DNA from: Dehalococcoidia bacterium
GTDB taxonomy: Bacteria > Chloroflexota > Dehalococcoidia > UBA1151 > UBA1328
Reading direction: 5' to 3'
Length of the DNA stretch: 6,006 nucleotides
Assembly: GCA_030745955.1 (NCBI GenBank)
Contig: JASLNQ010000143.1
Coordinates: forward strand, 1-6,006
Shown in pieces: positions 1 to 5,984 of this stretch (within the stretch, counting starts at the first letter, position 1; each line of letters begins with the position of its first letter). The translations under genes were made by a program, and so were the position numbers. The notes beneath the pieces are model-generated. The model saw only the letters and a list, made by a program, of their open reading frames with translations. It made no database searches and had not been told where the DNA came from.

Positions 1-113
1 AGCGTGGAACCCGGTTCGTAGATCGGGAGGCTAATGGTCTCCTCCAGTCCGATGTCTTTCAACTCATGTGTGAATTCGGTGATTTCGACTTTCTCGACGA
101 CTGGTGCTTTCAT
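1..113 (-). CDS. Enolase-superfamily (mandelate racemase/muconate lactonizing type) protein, N-terminal 37 residues only
   Basis: The gene starts at the ATG whose complement is at 111-113 and leaves the window at base 1, so only about 37 residues are visible. Minus-strand AGGAG (complement 120-124) lies 6 nt before the ATG, which fixes the start. The peptide begins MKAPVVEKVEITEF and contains IYEPGST. A first beta strand of the form 'KVEITEF' followed some 20 residues later by a 'YEPGS' loop is typical of the capping-domain N-terminus of mandelate racemase/muconate lactonizing family members, many of which are acid-sugar dehydratases. No catalytic residue of the barrel is in view, so substrate cannot be named. 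It lies downstream of the aldolase gene on the same strand with a 163-bp gap, so it may have its own promoter. Family assignment is by recognition of a short stretch and is moderate only. Confidence 0.6.
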   Translation of the reverse strand, partial: MKAPVVEKVEITEFTHELKDIGLEETISLPIYEPGST

Positions 114-174
114 GTTCAACTCCTGTTTTTCAACCCCGGCGATGGTCGATCCGCTCACAACCCGCATGGGGCGC

Positions 175-204
175 ATGCTACGCCCGATGTGACCGCTGCG
201 TCAG
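175..204 (-). promoter_or_regulatory. Possible promoter for the enolase-superfamily gene
   Basis: On the minus strand CTGACG (complement 199-204) and TAGCAT (complement 175-180) are separated by 18 nt. They match the bacterial -35 and -10 consensus at four of six positions each. A start about 7 nt further on would give a leader of roughly 55 nt before the ATG at 113. The 163-bp gap after the aldolase gene makes a separate promoter plausible, but the match is weak. Confidence 0.25.
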
Positions 205-276
205 CCTGCCACCACCGGACCGGCCCGTTTCGCAAAAATCGCTACGTGCCAGAACCCTCACCCGGTCAAACTCGGG

Positions 277-1056
277 TCACGAATCGAGCGCACGCACCGT
301 GTCGTGCCAGGGCCCGGCCGACTGCTTCAGGAGCGCGAAAGCGCTCACTGCGAGCACCCTTGCCCCGAGCGCGTGGAAGTGTCCGATCTTGTCAACCACC
401 TCTGGAGCCGGATGGGTCGCCGCGGCGATCTTCCCGGCCGCGACCGTCTTCGTCACAACCATGTCGAGCGCCTCGTCGACCACCCGCTGCTCGGGCATGC
501 CCATTGACAGCGCCATATCGGCAGGACCCAGCCATGTCGCATCGATACCATCAACCGACAGGATTTCGTCAATATTGTCGACACCGTCTTGCGATTCGAT
601 GAGTGCGAACAGGATCGTCCGTTCATTCGACTGGTCGTAGTACTCGAGAGCACTCGACGTGCCAGCTCCGTACTGGTTGTTACGACCCGTGCCGTAGTTC
701 GAGCCCCTTTGACCGAGTGGCGGATACTTGGCAGCCGCAGCCGCCCGCCTTGCATCATCGACGTTGTCAACGTGCGGCACCACGATACCCATGGCCCCGG
801 CATCGAGCATCCGGAGTATCAACTGGGGTTCGTTGGCGGGTACTCGCACCACTGGCGCAATGCCATATGTCTCGGCGGCGCGCATCATGCTCTCCGCCTC
901 GGGCTCGCTCATCGAACCGTGCTCACAGTCGATGAAGACCCAGTCGAACCCGATCGCACCGATCAGCTCGACAAGGTGGGGTGAATAGACATTCAGCGAC
1001 GCACCGACCGCAGCCCGACCCTCTCCGAGTCGCGTCTGGATCATGTTTTCCCGCAT
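277..1056 (-). CDS. HpcH/HpaI-family aldolase (2-keto-3-deoxy acid aldolase type)
   Basis: This 259-residue protein is the usual length of the HpcH/HpaI (2,4-dihydroxyhept-2-ene-1,7-dioate / 2-dehydro-3-deoxyglucarate) class II aldolases, which cleave 2-keto-4-hydroxy acids to pyruvate plus an aldehyde using a divalent metal. Family signatures are in order: FDWVFIDCEHG (37-47) with the catalytic His46, Arg71 in VVRVP, DAGAMGIVVPHV (85-96), the AKYPPLGQRG segment (109-118), metal ligand Glu154 in ALIES, and metal ligand Asp180 in GPAD. All expected catalytic residues are present. The start at 1056 is preferred because minus-strand GGGGAGG ends 5 nt before it. An in-frame ATG further upstream (1128) would add 24 basic, family-unlike residues and is rejected. 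The enolase-superfamily gene follows on the same strand, which points to acid-sugar catabolism. The exact substrate cannot be read from the sequence; 4-hydroxy-2-oxovalerate, KDG-type or rhamnonate-derived acids are all possible. Confidence 0.93.
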   Translation of the reverse strand: MRENMIQTRLGEGRAAVGASLNVYSPHLVELIGAIGFDWVFIDCEHGSMSEPEAESMMRAAETYGIAPVVRVPANEPQLILRMLDAGAMGIVVPHVDNVDDARRAAAAAKYPPLGQRGSNYGTGRNNQYGAGTSSALEYYDQSNERTILFALIESQDGVDNIDEILSVDGIDATWLGPADMALSMGMPEQRVVDEALDMVVTKTVAAGKIAAATHPAPEVVDKIGHFHALGARVLAVSAFALLKQSAGPWHDTVRALDS

Positions 1057-1092
1057 ACCTGCCTCCCCTGTCCGTCGCAATCTCCGGCGCTT

Positions 1093-1108
1093 CTCACCCC
1101 GTGGTGAG
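1093..1108. repeat. Perfect 6-bp inverted repeat upstream of the aldolase gene
   Basis: CTCACC (1093-1098) and GGTGAG (1103-1108) are exact reverse complements separated by CCGT. The element lies 37-52 bp upstream of the aldolase start codon, where an operator or a 5'-leader hairpin could sit. The rest of the gap 1057-1293 shows no gene, no clear promoter boxes and no other structure. A short repeat like this in G+C-rich DNA can arise by chance. Confidence 0.3.
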
Positions 1109-1293
1109 TAGCCTGGCTTCCAACACACAATGCCCGGGTCCGTCAGTAAAGCCTGATTGCAGCCCGCTCATCGCAGTGAAAATCTACGGCAGCAGGGCGG
1201 GGCACCGACGTTTCGGCCATGACGTTGCCGTGAGAGGTTCGTCTGGACGGAGCACCAGCTCTTTCACCACAATCAGGAGGCACTTCCTAGCCC

Positions 1294-1461
1294 CTATCCC
1301 CTCGTAATCGACAACCGGCCAACGGCATCTTCATCCAGCTCAAAACCCCAACCGGGGGTACCCGGCAAGACCATGTGCCCATCGACGGATCTGTACCCGG
1401 TTGCTGGCTCCGCGATCGCGAATTGTGACCCAACGTGCAGCGTGAGCCGATCGTTTCGCAT
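1294..1461 (-). pseudogene. C-terminal remnant of an enolase-superfamily (mandelate racemase/muconate lactonizing type) gene
   Basis: Reading the minus strand towards the TAG whose complement is at 1294-1296 gives a short open frame that includes FAIAEPATGY, then VDGHMVLPGTPGWGFELDED and a short tail AVGRLSITRG. 'DGH(x)xxPxxPGxGxELDEDA' near the C-terminus is the characteristic end of enolase-superfamily dehydratases and racemases, so I read this as the last 45 or so residues of such a protein. The frame is closed upstream by TAA (complement 1474-1476), and the only ATG (complement 1459-1461) would give a 55-residue peptide lacking the whole catalytic barrel. No ribosome binding site was seen there. 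It lies on the same strand as, and upstream of, the aldolase and the left-edge enolase-superfamily gene, so an earlier arrangement with dehydratase genes on both sides of the aldolase is likely. The intended 5' boundary of the remnant is uncertain. Confidence 0.72.
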
Positions 1462-1538
1462 CCGTTTGTGTTCTTACGCGGGCAAAACCGGTAAATACGC
1501 AGAAGTCTGTGTTTGGTCTGCAAACGTAGTGTTGTGAA

Positions 1539-2120
1539 GTGGAACTGAAGATTACGAATGACGAGAAAGCCCTTACCGATCGCCAGGGCCTACCCGGAGA
1601 GCGCGCTCTCGGGTCGGTCTCCCCGGTCAAGCAGTATGCGCTCGCAAGCATACTGATCGTTCTCGGTGCCCTGGTCGCAGTGAATTTTGTATCCAGTCGT
1701 GTCGAACGGGAAAGTGTAATTTCCCGCCTTGAAACCGAGGCCCTCGGACCGGCCAAGGTATCGACCTTCCGGATTGTCGAAGAGATCAGCCAGATCGCAG
1801 ATCCCGCTGCCGGAATGCTGCTGACGCTTCCCGACGACACCTCCCTGATCGACCGCACAGTGCTCAACGCACTTGTCGGTCAGCAGATCGCCCGCGTCGA
1901 CATGCTCGACACAACCGGCGAAATCATCTACTCCACCGATCCGTTCTACATCGGTGAAGACTCGGAGTACGCCGCGGGTCCGCTTGACGCGACCAGCAAC
2001 TATGTGGGTGCTGCTGCGGTGAGCGGCCTTGACGGGCACACCGCGCTGATCGAGGCCGTCATCACACGGGTTCCCGTTTACCGGGAGGGCAGGGCACCCG
2101 GAAGCGATTCGCACGAAGCC
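1539..2120 (+). pseudogene. Truncated membrane sensor protein (N-terminal membrane helix plus extracytoplasmic sensor-like region)
   Basis: From GTG 1539 the frame stays open to 2228, but only residues 1 to about 190 look native. Residues 1-30 are a polar cytoplasmic lead. Residues 33-51 form one membrane helix (YALASILIVLGALVAVNF). Residues 55-185 form an extracytoplasmic region with the pattern VSTFRIVEEISQIADP, then RVDMLDTTGEIIYSTDP. That pattern is typical of the periplasmic sensor part of diguanylate cyclases, histidine kinases and related receptors. Such proteins need a second membrane helix and a cytoplasmic HAMP, GGDEF or kinase domain, and none follows. After about residue 195 the frame runs antisense through the lipoprotein gene and composition becomes V/T/S-rich nonsense. 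GTG 1539 is the first start after an in-frame stop at 1527-1529 and has no evident ribosome binding site. I therefore call it a 3'-truncated gene. It could still make a membrane-anchored fragment. Confidence 0.7.
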
Positions 2121-2431
2121 ACCGTCGTATGGACGTGGATGGGCTGCGCCTCGGTCGCCGGCGGGCTAACATCGACCTCTACCGTAGTTGTTGTGCCATC
2201 GGAGGTCAGGGTGGCGAAACCGACCTGACCCTCACCGTCGGCCGATAATAAAGACGATAAGTGGACGACGACGCGGGTAACCCCGTTGGCAGTTGTCACC
2301 ACGGGTGTTGGAGTTGGACTGCCAGTAACCGCAGCCTGTTCCGACTGGCTATCTGGATCGTCCGATGTGCAGCCCAAAATCGCAAGAAAGGCGATTGCCA
2401 GCACAGCCAACGACCTTTTGGCGAACCCCAT
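2078..2431 (-). pseudogene. Truncated secreted lipoprotein (CHRD-like C-terminal region cut short)
   Basis: Starting at ATG 2431 the product is 117 residues. MGFAKRS is a basic n-region, followed by a hydrophobic segment and a lipobox ending ILGC with the lipidated Cys at position 21. A polar Ser/Thr/Pro linker follows (22-50). Residues 53-101 read VVVHLSSLL, GEGQVGFATLT, TTTTVEVDV and QPIHVHT, which resembles the beta-rich, His-containing 'QPAHIHxGxC' pattern of CHRD-type extracellular domains. That domain normally continues well past the HIH motif, whereas here it stops about 16 residues later at a TAA, exactly where the opposing sensor gene also breaks off. An upstream in-frame ATG (2512) would put 27 residues before the signal peptide and is less likely. 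A GGAAG 8 nt before 2431 may serve as ribosome binding site. Function is unknown beyond export and anchoring. A short natural lipoprotein cannot be excluded. Confidence 0.6.
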
Positions 2432-2572
2432 GCCGCCTGCTTCCAGGGCGCGCCGAAGCTGCCGAAAACCGACCACGCGATCGGAAGAACAATAGACGGT
2501 TTTTAGTCGCATCTCTCCAGCCCCGGCCCTTCAGGATCAAAATTCCTGGAACGCCTGTTGATCAATACGAAG

Positions 2573-2601
2573 CCCACCCGCCGGGTGGTTTCGGCCACCG
2601 G
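2573..2601 (-). terminator. Overlapping hairpins just after the DUF362 gene, possible terminator
   Basis: Directly after the TAG stop of the DUF362 gene the minus strand reads CCGGTGG, CCGAAA, CCACCCGG: a 7-bp stem with one bulged C and a 6-base loop. The second arm can instead pair with the following CGGGTGG (the 15-bp near-perfect palindrome at 2574-2588). Two alternative stems therefore share the middle segment. There is no run of U after either stem, so this would not be a classic intrinsic terminator. It may act as a 3'-end stabiliser or be Rho-assisted. Confidence 0.35.
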
Positions 2602-3495
2602 CTAACCCCGGTTGAAAACACCCCGCCAATCGCCCTCAAGCGGCCACGTAAGCTGATCGGCCATCTCCGAATGCTCGTCGTACGCAACCCGGACGTCCTC
2701 GATACTCGAACCAACAACCTCGATGTCACCCAGCGTCAGGTTCCGGAGCTCCATCGCATAGCGCAGGTACCCGACCTTCTCCAGCTCGAACCCCATCACT
2801 TGGAGTCCGACCACATCAGCTGCGATCGCGTGATGCGAGGCGACAACCACGTTGGATGATATCTCGTACCCGCCGACCGGCCCGTCGCCCTGCATGCCTA
2901 CCACACCGTCGATAACCGTCAGGTCTGGGGCCACATGCTGGGCCATCTTGGCCAGCGTCAGGTTTATCGCCTTACTCCCCTTATGAATTTTCTGCTTCTG
3001 CTCTTTTCCAGAGAGCGTGCCTACCAGGATGTTTTTCAAACCCAGGGTCACCACGACGTTGTTGTGAGTCTTCATCGGGCAAACGGAAACGACGTACGAC
3101 TCCGAGAGCCGCTTCGACATGTACAGGGTTTGCGGGTTCAGCTGATCGTCAAAAGCGGGGACCGGTACGCGGTCGTCGTTGTTCAGATCGAGAAACTCGA
3201 TGTTGAAATCATCCGCAAGGGGCTTATATCCGTAGTTCTCGAAACCCGCATCCGGTGTGCCGATCGCGGGGCCGACCGCAACAACGAAATCCCGGACGCC
3301 CTTCCCCGACAGATACTCGAGGGTCGCCCGCACAGAATCGACGTGCGTCGCCGCCAGTTGCATCTTCGTTGTGACGAAGTTGGGCTTGACCATCACCGGA
3401 CGATCGGGAATCTCGACCTCGCTGTCGATCAAGCGGAGCGACTCCGTGACACCCGCGGCACGGTCCGTAGAACTGACGACACTGACTCTAATCAT
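2602..3495 (-). CDS. DUF362-domain protein
   Basis: The 297-residue protein shows the DUF362 landmarks: an N-terminal VMVKPNFV (34-41), a central CPMKTH (139-144) followed by VVVTLGLKN (147-155), and a Gly-rich DGVVGMQGDGPVGG (196-209), with HHAIAADVVG at 221-230. In this family the KPN and K-x-H...LKN motifs are conserved, but no reaction has been established for most members. Many DUF362 proteins carry extra Cys-rich 4Fe-4S ferredoxin segments. This one has a single cysteine (Cys139) and so cannot hold such a cluster. No signal peptide or membrane segment is seen. ATG 3495 is chosen because AGGGG stands just upstream and the protein opens MIRVSVV, a normal first strand. The in-frame ATG at 3549 would add 18 unconserved residues. 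It is transcribed divergently from the aldo/keto reductase gene across 178 bp, which may hint at shared control. Confidence 0.88.
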   Translation of the reverse strand: MIRVSVVSSTDRAAGVTESLRLIDSEVEIPDRPVMVKPNFVTTKMQLAATHVDSVRATLEYLSGKGVRDFVVAVGPAIGTPDAGFENYGYKPLADDFNIEFLDLNNDDRVPVPAFDDQLNPQTLYMSKRLSESYVVSVCPMKTHNNVVVTLGLKNILVGTLSGKEQKQKIHKGSKAINLTLAKMAQHVAPDLTVIDGVVGMQGDGPVGGYEISSNVVVASHHAIAADVVGLQVMGFELEKVGYLRYAMELRNLTLGDIEVVGSSIEDVRVAYDEHSEMADQLTWPLEGDWRGVFNRG

Positions 3496-3532
3496 TGTTA
3501 TCCCCTGAATTGCCGGAACCGGACATCTGCCG

Positions 3533-3538
3533 ATGATA
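3533..3538 (-). promoter_or_regulatory. Possible -10 box for the DUF362 gene
   Basis: Minus-strand TATCAT (complement 3533-3538) matches the -10 consensus at five of six positions and lies 37 nt before ATG 3495, giving a leader of about 30 nt. No good -35 hexamer stands 16-18 nt further upstream. If this is the promoter, the upstream in-frame ATG at 3549 would not be transcribed, which agrees with the start chosen for the gene. Confidence 0.3.
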
Positions 3539-3574
3539 TCCGAAACCATGTGGTGATTTTTAAAGATTCTGTAA

Positions 3575-3590
3575 CCGGATTGGAGTCCGG
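3575..3590. repeat. 5-bp inverted repeat in the divergent DUF362/reductase intergenic region
   Basis: CCGGA (3575-3579) and TCCGG (3586-3590) are exact reverse complements around TTGGAG. A separate 8-bp palindrome, ACAGCTGT, is at 3610-3617, just upstream of the proposed -10 box of the reductase gene. Both lie between the two divergent genes, where a shared regulator could bind. No known operator consensus was recognised. Confidence 0.25.
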
Positions 3591-3625
3591 CGCCATCAAT
3601 TCGAAAAACACAGCTGTCTGTCCGG

Positions 3626-3634
3626 TGCTAGAGT
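3626..3634 (+). promoter_or_regulatory. Possible extended -10 promoter of the aldo/keto reductase gene
   Basis: TGCTAGAGT combines the TGN extension with a TAGAGT hexamer (four of six matches to TATAAT). It lies 39 nt upstream of the GTG start, so a start of transcription near 3641 would leave a leader of about 33 nt containing the ribosome binding site. There is no clear -35 box, as is common for extended -10 promoters. Confidence 0.35.
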
Positions 3635-3673
3635 GCGCAGCGACTCAATACCCTGACGTGGAGGAGACTACGC

Positions 3674-4666
3674 GTGCAGTACAAGCAGCTTGGAAAGACC
3701 GATATCACGGTTTCTGAATTCGCCCTCGGCTGCTGGCCTTTTGCAGGCGGAAAGGTCTGGGGGCCGCAGGACGACAACATGTCGATCGCCACGGTCCACG
3801 CCGCCCTCGACCGAGGGGTCACGTTCTTCGATACGGCTGAAGGCTACGACGATGACTCGCACTCCGAGGAGGTGCTGGGACGGGCGCTGGCCGGACGGCG
3901 TTCCGACGCTGTGATCGCTACAAAGATCAGCCCGCCACACCTGGTCCCAGAACTTGTTGAGGAAACCTGCGACGCCAGCTTGAAGCGCCTCCAGGCCGAC
4001 CACATCGACCTCTACCAGGTCCACTGGCCGAACCACGCCGTCCCGGTCGAAGATTCACTTGCGGCTCTTGTCAGGCTACGAGACTCCGGAAAAATCAGGT
4101 CGATCGGTGTCAGTAACTTTGGCGTGCGGGACCTCTCGGACGCCCTCGAAGCGGCAGACATCGTCACCGACCAGCTCCCGTACAACCTCCTGTGGCGTCC
4201 GATCGAAGTCAAGATACTGCCGAAATGCCGTGCAAACGACGTCGGCCTGATCTGCTACAGCCCGCTCGCACAGGGTCTGCTAACCGGCAGGTACTCATCG
4301 CCCGATGAAGTCCCCGACGGCCTCTCTCGGTCACGGCTGTTCAGCAACGACCGTCCGCTCGCGAACCACGGTGAAGAGGGTTGCGAAACGGAAGCCTTCG
4401 ACGCAATAGCCCGAGTGATCGAGATCGCCGACCGCCTCGGGGAGCACCCGGCCAAGGTCTCGCTCAGCTGGGTGCGGTCGCGCCCGGGCGTGACGGCGCT
4501 TCTCGTAGGTGCGAGGTCGCCAGGGGAGCTGGACCTCAACATTCCATCGTTCGAATACGACCTCCCGGAAGGAGTGGCTGACGAACTCGCCGCTACAACC
4601 GAGTCAGTCAAGGCGAAACTCGGCTCAAGCGCCGATATGTGGAGCGGCGACAACCGGATGCGCTAG
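3674..4666 (+). CDS. Aldo/keto reductase
   Basis: This 330-residue protein has the full aldo/keto reductase barrel and should catalyse NAD(P)H-dependent reduction of an aldehyde or ketone, or the reverse, in the cytoplasm. The catalytic tetrad is visible: Asp53 and Tyr58 in FFDTAEGY, Lys84 in VIATKIS, and His117 in YQVHWP. Other family marks are QLGKTDITVSEFALG (5-19), IRSIGVSNFG (141-150), the YSPLAQGLLTGRY segment (195-207), and LLVGARSPGELDLNI (276-290), which forms part of the cofactor-binding end. Length is typical. The start is GTG 3674, with GGAGGAG 7 nt upstream. The gene is divergent from DUF362 and converges on lhgO, 31 bp apart. Substrate cannot be named; sugar-derived aldehydes would suit the neighbourhood. 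The C-terminal DMWSG tail is seen in the general-oxidoreductase branch of the family. Confidence 0.95.
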   Translation: MQYKQLGKTDITVSEFALGCWPFAGGKVWGPQDDNMSIATVHAALDRGVTFFDTAEGYDDDSHSEEVLGRALAGRRSDAVIATKISPPHLVPELVEETCDASLKRLQADHIDLYQVHWPNHAVPVEDSLAALVRLRDSGKIRSIGVSNFGVRDLSDALEAADIVTDQLPYNLLWRPIEVKILPKCRANDVGLICYSPLAQGLLTGRYSSPDEVPDGLSRSRLFSNDRPLANHGEEGCETEAFDAIARVIEIADRLGEHPAKVSLSWVRSRPGVTALLVGARSPGELDLNIPSFEYDLPEGVADELAATTESVKAKLGSSADMWSGDNRMR

Positions 4667-4697
4667 GCCGGTCCGGTCGGCTGTTGGCACAATATCC

Positions 4698-5951
4698 CTA
4701 CACAACAACCCGCTCACCGACGGCAACCTGCACCGCAGGCGCAAGTGAGAAGTTTTTCGCCGCCAGGTCTGCAATGTGGTCGCCGATCACCAGCGAAGAT
4801 GTGGCGCCCGGAGATGGCGCGTTCAGGACATGAATCGCACCATCCGACTCCTCGATCCTGAAGTCGTCGACCAGGTTTCCGGCCCGGTCGACCGCCTGCG
4901 CGCGCACCCCCGAGCCGGTGCCGTTGAGGTCGGTCGCCGACAACTCGGGCACCATCTGCTGCAGGCTCTTCAGGAAGACACCCTTGCGGAGTGACCGGTT
5001 GATTTCCCAGATCCCGGTCTTCCACTCCCGTATGCCCATCTTCCAGAAACCGGGGAAAGTGACCATCCGAATGAACTCGCCGAACGAGAGATCTCGCTTG
5101 CGGTAACCTTCCCGACTGGTGGCGAGCACCGCATTTGGGCCGGCCTCGACCCAGCCCTTCATCGTCTGCGACAGGTGGACGCCAAGGAACGGGAATACCG
5201 GGTCGGGTACCGGATAGATAAGGCCCTTCACGAGGCGCTCGCTGGCCTTGCGGAGCTTGTAGTACTCGCCACGGAACGGGATGATCCTCAATCCGGTGTT
5301 CACGCCCATTGTCTCGGCGACAAGGTCGGAGTGCAGCCCCGCACAGTTGATCACATTGTCCGTCTCGTAGTCCCCCGTTGTGGTGTTGAGCACGGTCGTA
5401 CCCGGGACCACTCTCGAGCCTACAAGCTCGGTGTCGAAAAAGATGTCGCCACCGGAAGCCCTAACACGGTCTGCGTAGGCAGCGGTCACCTTGCGGTAAT
5501 CGACAATGCCGGTCTCAGACGCGTAAAGGGCCTTTTCGGCATCCACGTGGGGCTCGATCTCGGCGATTTCATCCCGGTCGACAAGCCGTAGACCTTCCAC
5601 GCTGTTGGCGATCCCGCGCTGCTCAAGCGCCGTCAGTCGTTCTTCGTCACCTTCACGAGTCGCCACAATCAGCTTGCCGCAGGTCCAGATCGGGATCCTG
5701 TTTTCTTCGCAGAACCGGGTCATGGAAGACCGGCCTGCCACGCAGAACTCGGCCTTGAAGGAGCCGGGACGATAGTAGATCCCCGAATGTATGACGCCAG
5801 AGTTGTGGCCGCTCTGCTGCGTGCCCTCCCCGGCATCTTTCTCGATGACTGCCAGCCGGAGTCCCGGGTGTCGCTCCAGCAGTTTCATTGCGGTCGAAAG
5901 CCCGATTATTCCGGCGCCGATTACGACAATGTTGTATTTGGTTGAATTCAC
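4698..5951 (-). CDS. lhgO: L-2-hydroxyglutarate oxidase (FAD-dependent)
   Basis: The 417-residue protein belongs to the DAO family of FAD oxidoreductases and matches LhgO/L2HGDH, which oxidises L-2-hydroxyglutarate to 2-oxoglutarate. The FAD Rossmann motif is VVIGAGIIG (9-17). It is followed by the hallmark SGHNSGVIHSGIYY (47-60), CGKLIVAT (91-98), INCAGLHSD (201-209), FRGEYYKL (226-233), FPFLGVHL and VEAGPNAVLA (253-260, 268-277), and a C-terminal GVRAQAVD (348-355) and NAPSPGATSSL (377-387). Length and motifs are complete. L-2-hydroxyglutarate comes from side reactions of malate or lactate dehydrogenases or from glutarate breakdown, so the enzyme may serve repair or catabolism; neighbours do not decide this. 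The GTG at 5951 is the only usable start: the Rossmann motif follows at once and an in-frame TAA lies just upstream. No ribosome binding site precedes it. It converges with the reductase gene. Confidence 0.95.
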   Translation of the reverse strand: MNSTKYNIVVIGAGIIGLSTAMKLLERHPGLRLAVIEKDAGEGTQQSGHNSGVIHSGIYYRPGSFKAEFCVAGRSSMTRFCEENRIPIWTCGKLIVATREGDEERLTALEQRGIANSVEGLRLVDRDEIAEIEPHVDAEKALYASETGIVDYRKVTAAYADRVRASGGDIFFDTELVGSRVVPGTTVLNTTTGDYETDNVINCAGLHSDLVAETMGVNTGLRIIPFRGEYYKLRKASERLVKGLIYPVPDPVFPFLGVHLSQTMKGWVEAGPNAVLATSREGYRKRDLSFGEFIRMVTFPGFWKMGIREWKTGIWEINRSLRKGVFLKSLQQMVPELSATDLNGTGSGVRAQAVDRAGNLVDDFRIEESDGAIHVLNAPSPGATSSLVIGDHIADLAAKNFSLAPAVQVAVGERVVV

Positions 5952-5956
5952 CGGGG

Positions 5957-5962
5957 AATATA
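5957..5962 (-). promoter_or_regulatory. Possible -10 box of lhgO, placing transcription start at the GTG codon
   Basis: Minus-strand TATATT (complement 5957-5962) matches the -10 consensus at five of six positions and ends only 5 nt before the GTG start codon of lhgO. Transcription from it would begin at or next to the start codon, giving a leaderless mRNA, which agrees with the missing ribosome binding site. No good -35 hexamer was found. A different promoter further upstream remains possible. Confidence 0.4.
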
Positions 5963-5972
5963 TCTCGCTTTA

Positions 5973-5984
5973 TTACACGTATAA
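5973..5984. promoter_or_regulatory. Near-perfect 12-bp palindrome upstream of lhgO, possible operator
   Basis: TTACACGTATAA reads as its own reverse complement except for one mismatched pair (5 of 6 pairs match, centred on ACGT). It lies 10-21 bp upstream of the proposed lhgO -10 box, in an A+T-rich stretch unlike the rest of the window, so a bound regulator would overlap the promoter. Its size and TTA...TAA arms suit a small dimeric repressor such as a GntR-family protein, the class that controls lhgO in enteric bacteria. No regulator gene is in view. Confidence 0.35.

Noticed and set aside
163..178. GCATG direct repeat / GCAT...ATGC inverted repeat in the gap before the left-edge gene
   Set aside because: Arms are only 4-5 bases, no further copies are nearby, and no known site is matched.
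260..277. ACCCG-N8-CGGGT inverted repeat at the end of the aldolase gene
   Set aside because: A 5-bp stem overlapping the stop codon with no U tract is too weak to call a terminator.
66..640. Two long plus-strand open frames overlapping the left-edge gene and the aldolase
   Set aside because: They lie antisense to the convincing aldolase gene, are rich in Arg, Pro, Ser and His as expected of shadow frames in G+C-rich DNA, and match no family I recognise.
1057..1128. Extension of the aldolase to an upstream in-frame ATG
   Set aside because: The added 24 residues are highly basic and not family-like, and a strong ribosome binding site sits directly before the ATG at 1056.
1590..2114. A 174-residue minus-strand open frame opposite the sensor fragment
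   Set aside because: The plus-strand frame has a membrane helix and sensor-like pattern; the minus-strand product shows no recognisable feature.
1294..2431. An insertion sequence or integron as cause of the broken genes
   Set aside because: I could see no transposase or integrase frame, no terminal inverted repeats and no target-site duplication at the inferred junctions.
2935..3717. A 260-residue plus-strand open frame across the DUF362 gene
   Set aside because: It is antisense to a gene with clear family motifs, has no domain-like pattern, and runs into the start of the aldo/keto reductase gene.
4667..4681. GCCG-N7-CGGC inverted repeat between the convergent reductase and lhgO genes as a bidirectional terminator
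   Set aside because: The stem is only 4 bp and no T-run follows on either strand; chance is a sufficient explanation.
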